Shown here in pieces: positions 1-8,731 of a stretch of DNA of 64,000 nt; position 1 is the first letter of the stretch; the number at the start of each line of letters is the position of its first letter. Source of the stretch: JBBECE01 sp040881985. GTDB lineage: Bacteria; Pseudomonadota; Alphaproteobacteria; Rhizobiales; Devosiaceae. The stretch covers positions 67,568 through 131,567 of the forward strand of contig JBBECE010000013.1 in the NCBI GenBank assembly GCA_040881985.1. The letters are read 5' to 3'. A program made the position numbers and the translations under genes. The notes beneath the pieces are model-generated. The model saw only the letters and a program-made list of their open reading frames with translations, did not search any database and had not been told where the DNA came from.

Positions 1-399
1 GAGAAGCTGCACGAAATGCTGCCGACGACGCATCTCGTCATGCACGGCTCCTCCTCCGTGCCGCGCGAATGGCAGGAGGTCTTCAACAAACATGGCGGAG
101 AAATGCGCGAAACCTGGGGCATGCCGGTTGAGGAAATCGTTCGCGGCATCCGCCACGGCGTGCGCAAAGTCAATATCGATACCGATCTGCGTCTCGCGGC
201 GACGGCGGCCTTCCGCAAGGTTGCCGACATCGACCGCGCCGAATTCGACCCGCGCAAGTTCCTGAAGCCGGCGATGGAAGCGATGCGCAAGGTCTGCCGC
301 GAACGCTTCGAAGCCTTCGGCACCGCGGGGCACGCCTCAAAGATTACCGTCGTTCCGATGACCGAGATGGCCAAGCGCTATGCGAGCGGCGCTCTCTAG
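1..399 (+). CDS. fba: Class II fructose-bisphosphate aldolase, C-terminal part
   Basis: The window opens in frame inside this gene; 132 residues and the stop are present and the 5' end lies outside. The enzyme cleaves fructose-1,6-bisphosphate to DHAP and glyceraldehyde-3-phosphate in glycolysis, gluconeogenesis and the Calvin cycle (family knowledge). The visible part has the class II signatures LVMHGSSSVP (substrate and metal region) and VRKVNIDTDLRLA (phosphate-binding segment). The tail after NIDTDLRLA, with the EFDPRKFLKPAMEAMRKVCRERF stretch, is typical of the long CbbA-type (IIB-like) enzymes found in alphaproteobacteria. No oddities are seen in the part present. Identity is near certain; the CbbA versus Fba subtype cannot be settled from the fragment. 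Confidence 0.93.
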   Translation, partial: EKLHEMLPTTHLVMHGSSSVPREWQEVFNKHGGEMRETWGMPVEEIVRGIRHGVRKVNIDTDLRLAATAAFRKVADIDRAEFDPRKFLKPAMEAMRKVCRERFEAFGTAGHASKITVVPMTEMAKRYASGAL

Positions 400-461
400 C
401 CGCCTATTGGTTTCGTCGCGGCTCCATAAGGGAACATAATCTGAGGGAAACCCTTTCGCCC

Positions 462-548
<87 letters not shown>

Positions 549-702
549 GAGGGGGCCGTCGAAGCGGCGGCATGACTAGGGCGGGCCCTCCGTTTTGTCA
601 ATTGCGCCGGCGCCGCGCAGCGCCCCGGCGTCGGGCCTCGACAGCGTCGGCGTTGACGGGCTAGATTCGGCCCGAAATCATCGAGCTTCGGATGGCACTT
701 CG

Positions 703-1680
703 ATGGCGCTCAGCGACGAAAAACGCGTCACGATTTTTGGCGGCTCGGGCTTTGTCGGCCGCCGCCTCGTCCAGCTCCTCGCCCGCCGCGACTGGCGCAT
801 CCGCGTTGCCGTCCGCCGCCCCGATTTGGCAGGCCACGTCCGCCCGCTCGGCCGGGTCGGGCAGATCGCCCCCGTCCAGGCAAATGTCCGCTATCCCGAG
901 TCGGTCGCCGCGGCGATTTCGGGCGCCGACGTGGTCATCAACCTGACCGGTATCCTCAATGAGACCGGCCGGCAAAAATTCCGCGCGGTGCATACGATGG
1001 GCGCGAAGAACGTCGCCGCCGCGGCCAAAGCCGCGGGGGTCAAGCGCCTTGTCCATATGTCGGCGCTCGGGGCCGACGAGAATTCCCCGAGCGCCTATCA
1101 GCGCTCGAAGGCGTTGGGCGAGGCGGAAGTTCTCGCCGCCTTCAAGGACGCAGTCGTCCTCCGCCCGTCGATCCAGTTCGGCGAGGGCGACGGTTTCTTC
1201 ACCCGCTTTGCGACTCTTGCCCGCTGGCTGCCGGTGCTGCCGCTGATCGGCGGCAATACCCGCTTTCAGCCGGTCCATGTCGGCGACGTTGCCGAAGCGC
1301 TGGCGCGCGCCGCCGAAGGCATGGTCAAGGACGGCAAAGTCTATGAGCTTGGCGGGCCGGATACCGAGACCATGGCCGATCTCATCCGGCGCATTCTGCG
1401 CGAGACCGGAAGGCATAATCCGCTCCTGCCGATGCCGCGGGCCCTGGCGAGTTTTGGCGCGGCGTTTACAGGTCTGCTGCCGCATCCGCTGCTGACGCGC
1501 GATCAGGTCACGCAGCTCTATATCGACAATGTCGTCTCGGACGGAGCCAGCCGCCAGAAACGCACTTTCCAGGCTTTCGGCATCGACGCGGCGACGATGG
1601 AGGCGATCCTGCCGACTTATCTGTGGCGGTTTCGCCCCCACGGCCAGTTCGACCGGCCTGGCGCCCGCGTCGCGCCCTAG
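703..1680 (+). CDS. NAD(P)-binding NDUFA9-like / atypical SDR protein
   Basis: The product is 325 residues counted from ATG 703; an in-frame upstream extension to 595 looks non-coding. It starts with a Rossmann fold (VTIFGGSGFVGRRLVQLL), followed by VVINLTGIL and a YQRSK motif of the YxxxK type. This is the pattern of the complex I NDUFA9-like family of atypical short-chain dehydrogenases. In eukaryotes the homologue is a structural NADPH-binding complex I subunit. In alphaproteobacteria it is often a free-standing gene beside uppP, as here. The stop codon overlaps the convergent uppP stop by four bases. The family call is firm; the substrate is unknown. Confidence 0.85.
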   Translation: MALSDEKRVTIFGGSGFVGRRLVQLLARRDWRIRVAVRRPDLAGHVRPLGRVGQIAPVQANVRYPESVAAAISGADVVINLTGILNETGRQKFRAVHTMGAKNVAAAAKAAGVKRLVHMSALGADENSPSAYQRSKALGEAEVLAAFKDAVVLRPSIQFGEGDGFFTRFATLARWLPVLPLIGGNTRFQPVHVGDVAEALARAAEGMVKDGKVYELGGPDTETMADLIRRILRETGRHNPLLPMPRALASFGAAFTGLLPHPLLTRDQVTQLYIDNVVSDGASRQKRTFQAFGIDAATMEAILPTYLWRFRPHGQFDRPGARVAP

Positions 1681-2498
1681 GCGCCGAGCCCGAGCCCGAG
1701 CACGGCCCAAAGCCCGATCGCCCCGACGATGACTCGCCACCAGGCGAAGGGCGCGAAGCCGAAGCGCGAGATGAAATCCAGGAGATAGCGTACGACCAGC
1801 GCCCCGACGACAAACGAAGCGACGAACCCGATCAGGATATTGAGCGAAACTTCCGCCGTCATCACGTCGAGATTCTTGTAGACGTCGTAGCCGAACGCGC
1901 CGCCCATGATTGGCAGGGCGATGAAGAAGGTAAACTCCGCCGCCGAGCGCTTGTCGGCCCCGAAAATCAGCGAGCCGACGATGGTCGCGCCCGATCGCGA
2001 CACGCCCGGCACCAGCGACAGCATCTGGAACACGCCGATCACCAGATAGAGCCACAGCGGGTATTTGTAGATGTCGGTGTGGCGCGGACGAAAGTCGATC
2101 CGGTCGACCAGGAGCAGCACCACCCCGCCAACGATCAGCATCGCGGAGACGAGCGACAGGTTCTCCTGCAGCACGTCCTTGATGGTGTCATGCAGCGCGA
2201 CCCCCGCGGCCGCCGCAGGCGCCGAGGCCAACGCCACCCCGAGCGCGAACCGCCACGCATAGGCCTTGCCGCCGAGCGCGTCGCGGACGAGGGTTACGAG
2301 CCGCCAGAAATAAACCGTGACGATGGCAAGGATCGCCCCGAGCTGGATCAGCACGACAAACGTATTCTTCGGATCCTCGAAGCCGAGCGCCGCGCCGGCG
2401 AGCAACAGATGCGCGGTCGAGGAGACCGGCAAGAACTCCGTCAGCCCTTCAAGAATGCCGAGCACGAGCGGGGCAAGCAGGCCCTGATAGATGTCCAC
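1677..2498 (-). CDS. uppP: Undecaprenyl-diphosphatase
   Basis: A 273-residue polytopic membrane protein that dephosphorylates undecaprenyl pyrophosphate, regenerating the lipid carrier for peptidoglycan and polysaccharide synthesis (family knowledge). Both active-site blocks are visible: EGLTEFLPVSSTAH near residue 15 and LVPGVSRSGATI around residue 160. Several hydrophobic segments follow, and the length is normal for BacA/UppP. The start is GTG at 2498 (protein begins M-D-I-Y-Q-G-L-L). Longer in-frame upstream reading is high-arginine antisense sequence and was discarded. Its stop overlaps the stop of the convergent NDUFA9-like gene. It plausibly serves the downstream surface-polysaccharide locus as well as the cell wall. 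Confidence 0.95.
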   Translation of the reverse strand: MDIYQGLLAPLVLGILEGLTEFLPVSSTAHLLLAGAALGFEDPKNTFVVLIQLGAILAIVTVYFWRLVTLVRDALGGKAYAWRFALGVALASAPAAAAGVALHDTIKDVLQENLSLVSAMLIVGGVVLLLVDRIDFRPRHTDIYKYPLWLYLVIGVFQMLSLVPGVSRSGATIVGSLIFGADKRSAAEFTFFIALPIMGGAFGYDVYKNLDVMTAEVSLNILIGFVASFVVGALVVRYLLDFISRFGFAPFAWWRVIVGAIGLWAVLGLGLGA

Positions 2499-2627
2499 GC
2501 GTTTCCCCTCGGTTGCCCGGACCCCTTGCCGCCGCCGCAAATTGGCGGCACCTTGTAGCCCGAAAGCGCGCGCCCTGTCACCGATGCGCTTGACCCCGCG
2601 CCGCCCGGCGCGCATGACCCTCGCCAG

Positions 2628-3305
2628 ATGCCCGAGCTGCTCCAATACACCCTGCAACCCGCCGCCCGGCTGATCCGGCTGATGCTCGGCGAGTATGGCG
2701 TCGTCCACACGCTTCGCGAGGTCCGGCCCTGGCGCCGCGAGAAGGAATTGCTGGCCATCGACCCCTCGGCCGAAGGGCCCATCATGCTGGTCGAGGATCT
2801 GCCGCCGATCGTCGGAGTCAGTGCGGTCATGCTGCACATCGAGGAGCGCTTCGCCCACACCGCCGCCGACACGATGCTCTTTCCTTCCGGCGCCGCCAAC
2901 CGCGCCGAAACCCGCCGGCTCCTTGATTGGGTGCTTCATAAGCTCAACGACGAAGTCACCCGCTATGTGATCGAGGAAAAGGTTGTCAAACGCGACATCA
3001 GCGCCGCGCCCGAGCCCTCGGTGCTGCGTGCCGCCAAGGCCAATCTCGGCGAGCACCTCGCTTATCTCAGCTTTCTCTTCGCAACCCGCCGCTGGCTCGC
3101 CGGCGAGTCGATGACCATCGCCGACTTCGCGCTCGCGGCGCATCTCTCGAGCCTCGACTATCTCGGCGACGTGCCGTGGGACGAGGCGGGCGAAGTCAAA
3201 CTCTGGTACCAGCGCATCAAGTCGCGCCCGGCGTTTCGGACACTCCTGGCGGACCGGGTCGTGCCCATTCCGGCCGCCGCCCACTACGCGGATCTCGACT
3301 TTTGA
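2628..3305 (+). CDS. Glutathione S-transferase-fold protein, possibly FzlA-like
   Basis: The protein has 225 residues with a thioredoxin-like N-terminal half (MPELLQYTLQPAARLIRLML, then PSAEGPIMLVEDLPPIVGVS) and an all-helical GST C-terminal domain (MTIADFALAAHLSSLDYLGDV). In alphaproteobacteria a GST homologue without clear GST activity, FzlA, binds FtsZ and links constriction to cell-wall synthesis. The position beside uppP and queG and the divergent N-terminal active-site region fit that protein, but this is inference. It is transcribed toward queG, whose possible TTG start overlaps its stop. A general GST function remains possible. Confidence 0.8.
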   Translation: MPELLQYTLQPAARLIRLMLGEYGVVHTLREVRPWRREKELLAIDPSAEGPIMLVEDLPPIVGVSAVMLHIEERFAHTAADTMLFPSGAANRAETRRLLDWVLHKLNDEVTRYVIEEKVVKRDISAAPEPSVLRAAKANLGEHLAYLSFLFATRRWLAGESMTIADFALAAHLSSLDYLGDVPWDEAGEVKLWYQRIKSRPAFRTLLADRVVPIPAAAHYADLDF

Positions 3306-3328
3306 GCGAGACGCTCGCCGGCCGGCGC

Positions 3329-4465
3329 ATGATCGACGAGCTCAAGACCCGCGCCAACGCACTCGGTTTTTCGGCCTTCGGGATAACCCGCGCCGACGCC
3401 CGCCCCGATCTGCCGGAGAAGCTGCAAACCGCGCTTGCCTCGGGCTGGCTAGACGGCATGGACTGGATGGCGTCGGCCCCGCATCGCCGCGCCACCCCGC
3501 AGCGCCTCTGGAAGGACGCCAAGTCCGTCATCATGCTCGGCATCGATTACACCCCCGATCGCGACCCGCTGGAGAAACTCGGCGACGGCAAGGTCGGCGT
3601 CATCTCCGTCTACGCCCGCAACCGCGACTATCACGACCTCATCAAGGGCCGCCTCAAGGAAATCGCCGGGCTGCTGGCGCGGCGCACGGGGGCCGAAGTG
3701 AAGGTCTTCGTCGATACCGCCCCGGTCATGGAAAAGCCTCTCGCCGAGGCCGCTGGTCTCGGCTGGCAGGGCAAGAACACCGTACTGATTTCGCGTCAAT
3801 CGGGCGCCTGGTTGTTTCTCGGCGCGATCTTCACCGATCTCGACCTGCCAGCGGACGCGCCCCATGAAGAGATGTGCGGCAGCTGCACCCGTTGCCTCGA
3901 CATTTGCCCGACCCACGCCTTTCCCGCGCCGTTCCGTCTCGATGCCAGCCGCTGCATCGCTTACCTGACCAACGAGCATCAGGGTCCGATCCCGCTCGAA
4001 TTCCGCGAGGCGATCGGCAATCGGATTTATGGCTGCGACGATTGCCTCGCCGTCTGTCCCTGGAACAAGTTTGCCCGCGCCACCAGCGAGGCGAAGCTCA
4101 GGGCGCGGGAGGACCTCAACGCCCCGCTGCTTGCCGAATTGGCCGAACTCGATGATGCCGCCTTTCGCAAGTTTTTCGCCGGCTCGCCGGTCAAGCGGAT
4201 CGGCCGCGACCGGTTCCTACGCAACGTCATGATTGCCCTCGGCAACGCCCGCGACCGCGCCGCCCGCGCCGCCATCGCGCCGCGTCTGAGCGACGCAAGC
4301 CCGCTCGTCCGCGGCGCTGCCGTCTGGGCGATCTCCCGGCATCTGGGGCGCGCCGACCTCGCCGTGCTCTGGCGGCGTCACGGCGGCCTCGAATCCGATG
4401 CTTCGGTTCTCGGGGAATGGCGCACCGCTCTCGGGACAGGCGCCGGCGCTGCGGCTTTGGAGTAG
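3329..4465 (+). CDS. queG: Epoxyqueuosine reductase QueG
   Basis: The product is 378 residues; it performs the last step of queuosine synthesis, cobalamin-dependent reduction of epoxyqueuosine in tRNA. Two ferredoxin-type 4Fe-4S motifs are visible: CGSCTRCLDICP around residue 190 and CDDCLAVCPWNK around residue 238. The N-terminal half contains the cobalamin-binding region (VFVDTAPVMEKPLAEAAGLG), and a HEAT-like alpha-helical tail ends the protein. ATG 3329 is chosen; a TTG at 3302 that overlaps the previous stop would add nine residues (MSETLAGRR). The gene sits in a tight plus-strand run between the GST-fold gene and an SDR gene. Confidence 0.94.
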   Translation: MIDELKTRANALGFSAFGITRADARPDLPEKLQTALASGWLDGMDWMASAPHRRATPQRLWKDAKSVIMLGIDYTPDRDPLEKLGDGKVGVISVYARNRDYHDLIKGRLKEIAGLLARRTGAEVKVFVDTAPVMEKPLAEAAGLGWQGKNTVLISRQSGAWLFLGAIFTDLDLPADAPHEEMCGSCTRCLDICPTHAFPAPFRLDASRCIAYLTNEHQGPIPLEFREAIGNRIYGCDDCLAVCPWNKFARATSEAKLRAREDLNAPLLAELAELDDAAFRKFFAGSPVKRIGRDRFLRNVMIALGNARDRAARAAIAPRLSDASPLVRGAAVWAISRHLGRADLAVLWRRHGGLESDASVLGEWRTALGTGAGAAALE

Positions 4466-4468
4466 CTG

Positions 4469-5341
4469 TTGGACGTCTTCTTCTTCGGGCTCGGCTATTC
4501 CTCGCTCGCAACCGCACGCTGGATTCACCGGCTCGTCGATCCCGACGTGCCGATCTCCGGCACGGTCAGGACCGAGGCCAAGGCCGCCCGCCTCAGGCAG
4601 GAGGGAATCCGGGCGCATGTCTTCGACGGCAAGCGCTCGAGCCTGACCGCCGGTCCGGAAATCCGCAGCGCCACCCATGTCATTCATTCGATCCCGCCGC
4701 CCGGTCCCGCCGATCCGGTTCTCGCCCATCACCGCGCCGACCTCGATGCCGCCAAGAACCTCGAATGGCTAGGATACTTTTCGACCGTCGGGGTCTATGG
4801 CGACGCTGGCGGCAAATGGATCGACGAAAGCGCCCCGATCCATCCGATCAACGCCCGGTCGCTCCACCGGATCGATGCCGAAAATCTCTGGCGCCACTAC
4901 GCGAATTCGCGCGGCTTGCCGCTGACGATCCTGCGCCTTGCCGGCATTTACGGGCCGGGCCGCTCCGCCTTCGACAAGTTGCGCGAAGGCACGGCCCGGC
5001 GCATCGTCAAGCCGGGCCAGGTCTTCAACCGCATCCATGTCGAGGATATCGGACGTGCGACCGCGCTCGCCGCCCACCGCCGGCTCGACGGCATCTTCAA
5101 CCTCGCCGACGACGAGCCGGCCCCGCCGCAGGACCTGGTCGAGCATGCGGCAAAACTGATTGGCGTCGCGATCCCCAATGCGATTGATTTTTCCGCCGCG
5201 GAGCTGACGCCGATGGCCAATTCCTTTTACTCGGACAACAAACGCTGCGCCAACGCCGCGATCAAGGCCGCGCTCGGGATCGATCTGCTGTATCCGAACT
5301 ATCGCGAAGGTCTCGCCGCGATCCTCGAAGCCGACGCGTGA
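4469..5341 (+). CDS. SDR-family NAD(P)-binding oxidoreductase/epimerase-like protein
   Basis: This protein has 290 residues and starts at TTG 4469, three bases after the queG stop. The first residues MDVFFFGLGYSSLATARWI form a Rossmann nucleotide-binding turn. LGYFSTVGVYGDAGGKWIDE and LRLAGIYGPGRSAFDKL match the YeeZ-like extended SDR family. No reaction is established for this family in general. The close spacing to queG indicates co-transcription. The gene ends two bases before the 3' end of the convergent alpha/beta hydrolase. The fold is certain from the motifs; the substrate is unknown. Confidence 0.82.
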   Translation: MDVFFFGLGYSSLATARWIHRLVDPDVPISGTVRTEAKAARLRQEGIRAHVFDGKRSSLTAGPEIRSATHVIHSIPPPGPADPVLAHHRADLDAAKNLEWLGYFSTVGVYGDAGGKWIDESAPIHPINARSLHRIDAENLWRHYANSRGLPLTILRLAGIYGPGRSAFDKLREGTARRIVKPGQVFNRIHVEDIGRATALAAHRRLDGIFNLADDEPAPPQDLVEHAAKLIGVAIPNAIDFSAAELTPMANSFYSDNKRCANAAIKAALGIDLLYPNYREGLAAILEADA

Positions 5342-5344
5342 GAT

Positions 5345-6133
5345 TCAAATCCGCGGCCCGGCATCCTCGACCATTCGTCCGACCGTTTCGGTCAGAAGCT
5401 TCAAGTCTGCCTCGCGGTTCAGCCGGTGATCCCCGTCCGGCACCAGCGTCAGCGTCGCCTCGTCGCTCGGCAGATGCGTCATCAGCCGGATCGCCTGCGC
5501 CGGCGGCACGTTTTCGTCCATCGCCCCCTGCAGGATCGCGACCGGGCAGCCCGTGACGATCGGTGTGCCGAACAGAAAATGCTTCGCCCCGTCCTCGATC
5601 AGCGCGCGGGTCAGCACATTGGGCTCATCCGAATTGTCCGAAGGTTGCTCGATCCGCCCGTCGCGTTCGAGCCTGGCGCTTTCCGTCTTGGTGAAATTCG
5701 CCCGCATCAGCTCCTCGGTCATATCGATCGCCGGGGCGATCAGCACCAGCCCCGCGATCCGCGTCACCCCGCGTTCCCGCAGCGCCCGGTTCATCAACAG
5801 CGCAATCCATCCGCCCATCGACGAGCCGACGACGATCTGCGGCCCCGCCGTCAATTGCTCGAACACCCCGGTTGCCTCCTCCAGCCAGCGCGAGATCGTC
5901 CCCTCGGCGAAATCGCCGCCTGACTCGCCATGCCCCGAATAGTCGAACCGCGTTGCTTCGAATCGCTTCGCCGCCGCGAATCGGTCGAGCGCCTCGGCCT
6001 TGATCCCCGCCATGTCGGAGCGGAACCCGCCGAGCCAGAAGAGGCCCGGCGAGCTGCCCGCGCGGTGCCGCGCTGCGATCCGTCGCCCCACGACATCGAT
6101 GAACCTGGTCTTTGCCTGTGGCGTTTCGATCAC
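5345..6133 (-). CDS. Alpha/beta hydrolase
   Basis: A 262-residue serine hydrolase-like protein from GTG 6133 (M-I-E-T-P-Q-A-K). The nucleophile elbow is VVGSSMGGWIALLMN. The oxyanion region is PGLFWLGGFRSDM, FDYSGHGESGG is a typical strand-turn, and the C-terminal PDGDHRLNR supplies the expected catalytic histidine. The gene is divergent from infC and shares the roughly 130-bp upstream region with it. This hydrolase beside infC is a recurrent alphaproteobacterial arrangement, though the substrate is not known. The upstream extension to 6205 is glycine-rich and looks non-coding. Confidence 0.86.
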   Translation of the reverse strand: MIETPQAKTRFIDVVGRRIAARHRAGSSPGLFWLGGFRSDMAGIKAEALDRFAAAKRFEATRFDYSGHGESGGDFAEGTISRWLEEATGVFEQLTAGPQIVVGSSMGGWIALLMNRALRERGVTRIAGLVLIAPAIDMTEELMRANFTKTESARLERDGRIEQPSDNSDEPNVLTRALIEDGAKHFLFGTPIVTGCPVAILQGAMDENVPPAQAIRLMTHLPSDEATLTLVPDGDHRLNREADLKLLTETVGRMVEDAGPRI

Positions 6134-6193
6134 GTTCGGCTCTCCAAATGGCCGGGCCGGCACCCACCCCCCTCCGCCACCGCAAGGGGCGTG

Positions 6194-6223
6194 TTGACTT
6201 TGCACCGGTTTGCCCGGATTTTA
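6194..6223 (+). promoter_or_regulatory. Candidate sigma-70 promoter for infC
   Basis: TTGACT at 6194-6199 is followed, after 18 bases, by ATTTTA at 6218-6223, about 40 bases upstream of the infC start. The -35 match is good and the -10 is weak. This is a prediction from sequence only. Confidence 0.3.
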
Positions 6224-6263
6224 GCCCGCGTTTCACCCATCGCGCCAACAGCAAAAAGGAACC

Positions 6264-6815
6264 ATGCCCATTCGTCGCCCCATGAGACAGCAGCAGCCCA
6301 CCAAAGACGGGCCGCGCGCCAATGAAGACATCACCGTCCCCGAAATCCAGTTGATCGACGCCCAGGGCCAAAACCACGGCGTCACCCAGACCGCCGAAGC
6401 GCTGAGGATTGCCGCCGAAGCCGGGCTCGATCTCGTCGAAATCTCCCCCAACGCCACCCCGCCCGTCGCCAAGATTCTCGATCTCGGCAAATTCAAGTAT
6501 CAGGCGCAGAAGAAGGCCAACGAGGCCCGCAAGAAGCAGAAAATCATCGAGGTCAAGGAGATCAAGCTCCGGCCGAACATCGACGATCACGACTACGACG
6601 TGAAGATGCGCTCGGTTTCGAAGTTCCTCGAGGAAGGCGACAAGGTGAAGGTCACGATGCGTTTCCGCGGCCGTGAAATGGCCCACCAGGAACTCGGCCT
6701 GCAACTCCTGTTCAAGGTCCGCGACCAGATGGGCGTCTTGTCCAAGGTCGAATCCGAGCCGCGTTCCGAGGGCCGGCAGATGGTCATGGTCCTCACCCCG
6801 GTCGCGACCAAATAG
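6264..6815 (+). CDS. infC: Translation initiation factor IF-3
   Basis: The product is 183 residues, the normal length for IF-3, which binds the 30S subunit and enforces correct start-codon selection. The N-terminal domain motif ANEDITVPEIQLIDAQGQN is followed by the linker and the C-terminal domain (IKLRPNIDDHDYDVKMRSV; KVTMRFRGREMAHQELG). The start is ATG 6264, not one of the rare AUU/AUC codons used for autoregulation in E. coli; ATG 6282 is an alternative. rpmI and rplT are downstream but separated by a MATE exporter gene. Confidence 0.97.
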   Translation: MPIRRPMRQQQPTKDGPRANEDITVPEIQLIDAQGQNHGVTQTAEALRIAAEAGLDLVEISPNATPPVAKILDLGKFKYQAQKKANEARKKQKIIEVKEIKLRPNIDDHDYDVKMRSVSKFLEEGDKVKVTMRFRGREMAHQELGLQLLFKVRDQMGVLSKVESEPRSEGRQMVMVLTPVATK

Positions 6816-6967
6816 CTGGTCGCGCCGATGGCCGGTGCGCCTGCCGCCGGCCTTGCCTTTCTGCCCCTCGATAGGCATGGATTCGCCCGCCCGACTGGGC
6901 TAAAAACCCCCCGCGAGTGGGATCGGTCCGGCCGCTCCGGACCCTTTTGCCCACCTTGGGATTGAAC

Positions 6968-8398
6968 ATGGCGCTTCGGGACGGTGCCGACCCGCAATTG
7001 CGGGCCGGTCGCACTGCCGTTGATTCGGGCTGGGCCGAAGAGGCCCGGACGACGTTTGCGCTCGCCTGGCCGCTGATCATCACCCAGGTCGCCCAGATTG
7101 CCTTCTTCACCACCGACGTCATCGTCATGGGCTGGCTCGGGCCGGACTATCTGGCCGCCGGTACGCTCGCCACCGCCCTCATTCATCCGCTCGTCGTCGG
7201 CGGCTTCGGCGTCGTGTTCGCCACCTCCCCGATGGTCGCCCAGGCGATCGGCGCCCGCGATTTCCGCTCCATCCGCCGCACCGTCCGGCAGGGCTTCTGG
7301 ATCGCTCTGCTCCTTTCGGTCGTCATCATTCCCTTGCTCTATCAGGCGCCGACCATTTTCACCTGGCTCGGCCAACGGCCCGAGACGATCGACCGCGCCT
7401 CGCTGTTCATCGCATTCGCGGCCTGGAGCACACCTTCGGTGCTGCTGTTTATGGTCTTGCGCTCGCTGATCTCGGCCAAGGGTAATACCGGGGTCATTCT
7501 TGCCATCACCCTTGTCGGGGTCGCCTGCAACGCGCTGTTCAACTACGCGCTGGTCTTCGGCAATTTCGGCCTGCCGCGCCTCGAACTCATTGGCTCCGGC
7601 ATCGCCACGAGCCTCACCAACTTCCTGATGTTCCTCGCCGCTCTGGCCTATGCGGTCTTCCATCGCCGCTACCGCCGCCACCATATTCTGGTTCGTTTCT
7701 GGAAGCCCGATTGGCCGCGCTTCTTCGAATTCTTCCGCATCGGCATGCCGATCGGGCTCACCTTGATGTCCGAGGTCGGACTGTTCGGCGTCGCCGTCAT
7801 CATGATGGGCTGGCTGGGGTCCAATGAGGTCGCCGCCCATGCGGTGGCGCTGCAATGCGCCGCCATCGCCTTCATGGTGCCGCTCGGCCTGTCGCAGGCA
7901 ACGACGATCCGGGTCGGCCTCGCCATGGGCGCTCGCCATCCGGCGGGGGTGACCGTGGCCGGCTGGACCTCGCTGGCGCTGACGCTCGCCTTCATGGCGC
8001 TGACTTGCGCCAGCTTTCTGCTGTTCCCGGACTGGTTTGCCTCGATCTTCCTCGATCCGGCCAAGCCGGGGAACGCCACGAGCCTTTCGCTCGCCACCTC
8101 GTATCTGACGATCGCCGCGCTCTTCCAGTTCGTCGACGGCACCCAGGTCTCGATGGCCTCGGCGCTGCGGGGCCTGAGCGATACCCGCGTCCCGATGATC
8201 GTCGCGCTCGTCGGCTATTGGCTCGTCGGGCTCTCAATCGCTTATCTGTGCGGGTTCGTGCTCGGCTGGCGGGGGGTCGGCATCTGGATCGGGCTGGCCG
8301 CCGGTCTTGCCTTTGTCGCGGTGGTGCTGACCATCCGCTGGGCCAGCCGCGAGCGCCTCGGACTCGTCGCCCGGCCAGACGAGGCGGCGATGGCCTGA
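6968..8398 (+). CDS. MATE family multidrug efflux transporter
   Basis: The product is 476 residues with about twelve hydrophobic segments arranged as two similar halves, as in MATE/NorM cation antiporters. Characteristic stretches include LAWPLIITQVAQIAFFTTDV in the first helix, the GGFGVVFATSPMVAQAIGAR loop and, in the second half, GMPIGLTLMSEVGLFGV. ATG 6968 is preferred to an in-frame GTG at 6917, because the 17 intervening residues look unrelated to the fold. The gene lies on the same strand between infC and rpmI and interrupts the usual infC-rpmI-rplT adjacency. Confidence 0.92.
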   Translation: MALRDGADPQLRAGRTAVDSGWAEEARTTFALAWPLIITQVAQIAFFTTDVIVMGWLGPDYLAAGTLATALIHPLVVGGFGVVFATSPMVAQAIGARDFRSIRRTVRQGFWIALLLSVVIIPLLYQAPTIFTWLGQRPETIDRASLFIAFAAWSTPSVLLFMVLRSLISAKGNTGVILAITLVGVACNALFNYALVFGNFGLPRLELIGSGIATSLTNFLMFLAALAYAVFHRRYRRHHILVRFWKPDWPRFFEFFRIGMPIGLTLMSEVGLFGVAVIMMGWLGSNEVAAHAVALQCAAIAFMVPLGLSQATTIRVGLAMGARHPAGVTVAGWTSLALTLAFMALTCASFLLFPDWFASIFLDPAKPGNATSLSLATSYLTIAALFQFVDGTQVSMASALRGLSDTRVPMIVALVGYWLVGLSIAYLCGFVLGWRGVGIWIGLAAGLAFVAVVLTIRWASRERLGLVARPDEAAMA

Positions 8399-8520
8399 AC
8401 CCTTGCCTTCGAGGGCCTCGCCCCCTATAAACCGCCCCTTCCAACCGGAGCCGCCCGGCCCAAGGCATGCCGTGGCGGCTCGACAAGGCTCATAGCCCCG
8501 CGGGGCGAAAGGTAAGCAAA

Positions 8521-8721
8521 ATGCCGAAACTGAAAACCAAATCCGGCACCAAGAAGCGATTCAAGGTCACCGGCACCGGCAAGGTCATGGCCGCCGTCGC
8601 CGGCAAGCGCCATCGCCTGATCTCCCACAACGGCAAGTATATTCGCCAGAACCGCGGCACCCACGTCATGGCGAAGCCCGATCAGAAGATCGTCAAGAAA
8701 TACATGCCATACGACCGGTAG
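8521..8721 (+). CDS. rpmI: Ribosomal protein bL35
   Basis: A 66-residue basic protein, MPKLKTKSGTKKRFKVTGTG at the N-terminus and GTHVMAKPDQKIVKKYMPY at the C-terminus, which is the full length of bL35. The start is ATG 8521; the 18 in-frame upstream codons do not match the family. It is part of the 50S subunit. The rplT start lies 10 bases downstream with GGAG (8720-8723) as ribosome-binding site at the rpmI stop. Confidence 0.98.
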   Translation: MPKLKTKSGTKKRFKVTGTGKVMAAVAGKRHRLISHNGKYIRQNRGTHVMAKPDQKIVKKYMPYDR

Positions 8722-8731
8722 GAGCTGAGCG

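Noticed and set aside
661..2055. 464-codon minus-strand frame spanning the NDUFA9-like gene and uppP end
   Set aside because: It overlaps two well-supported genes and has low-complexity Arg/Asp content with no motif.
2499..3284. Upstream extension of uppP by over 260 codons
   Set aside because: The extension is antisense to the GST-fold gene. UppP has a normal N-terminus at GTG 2498.
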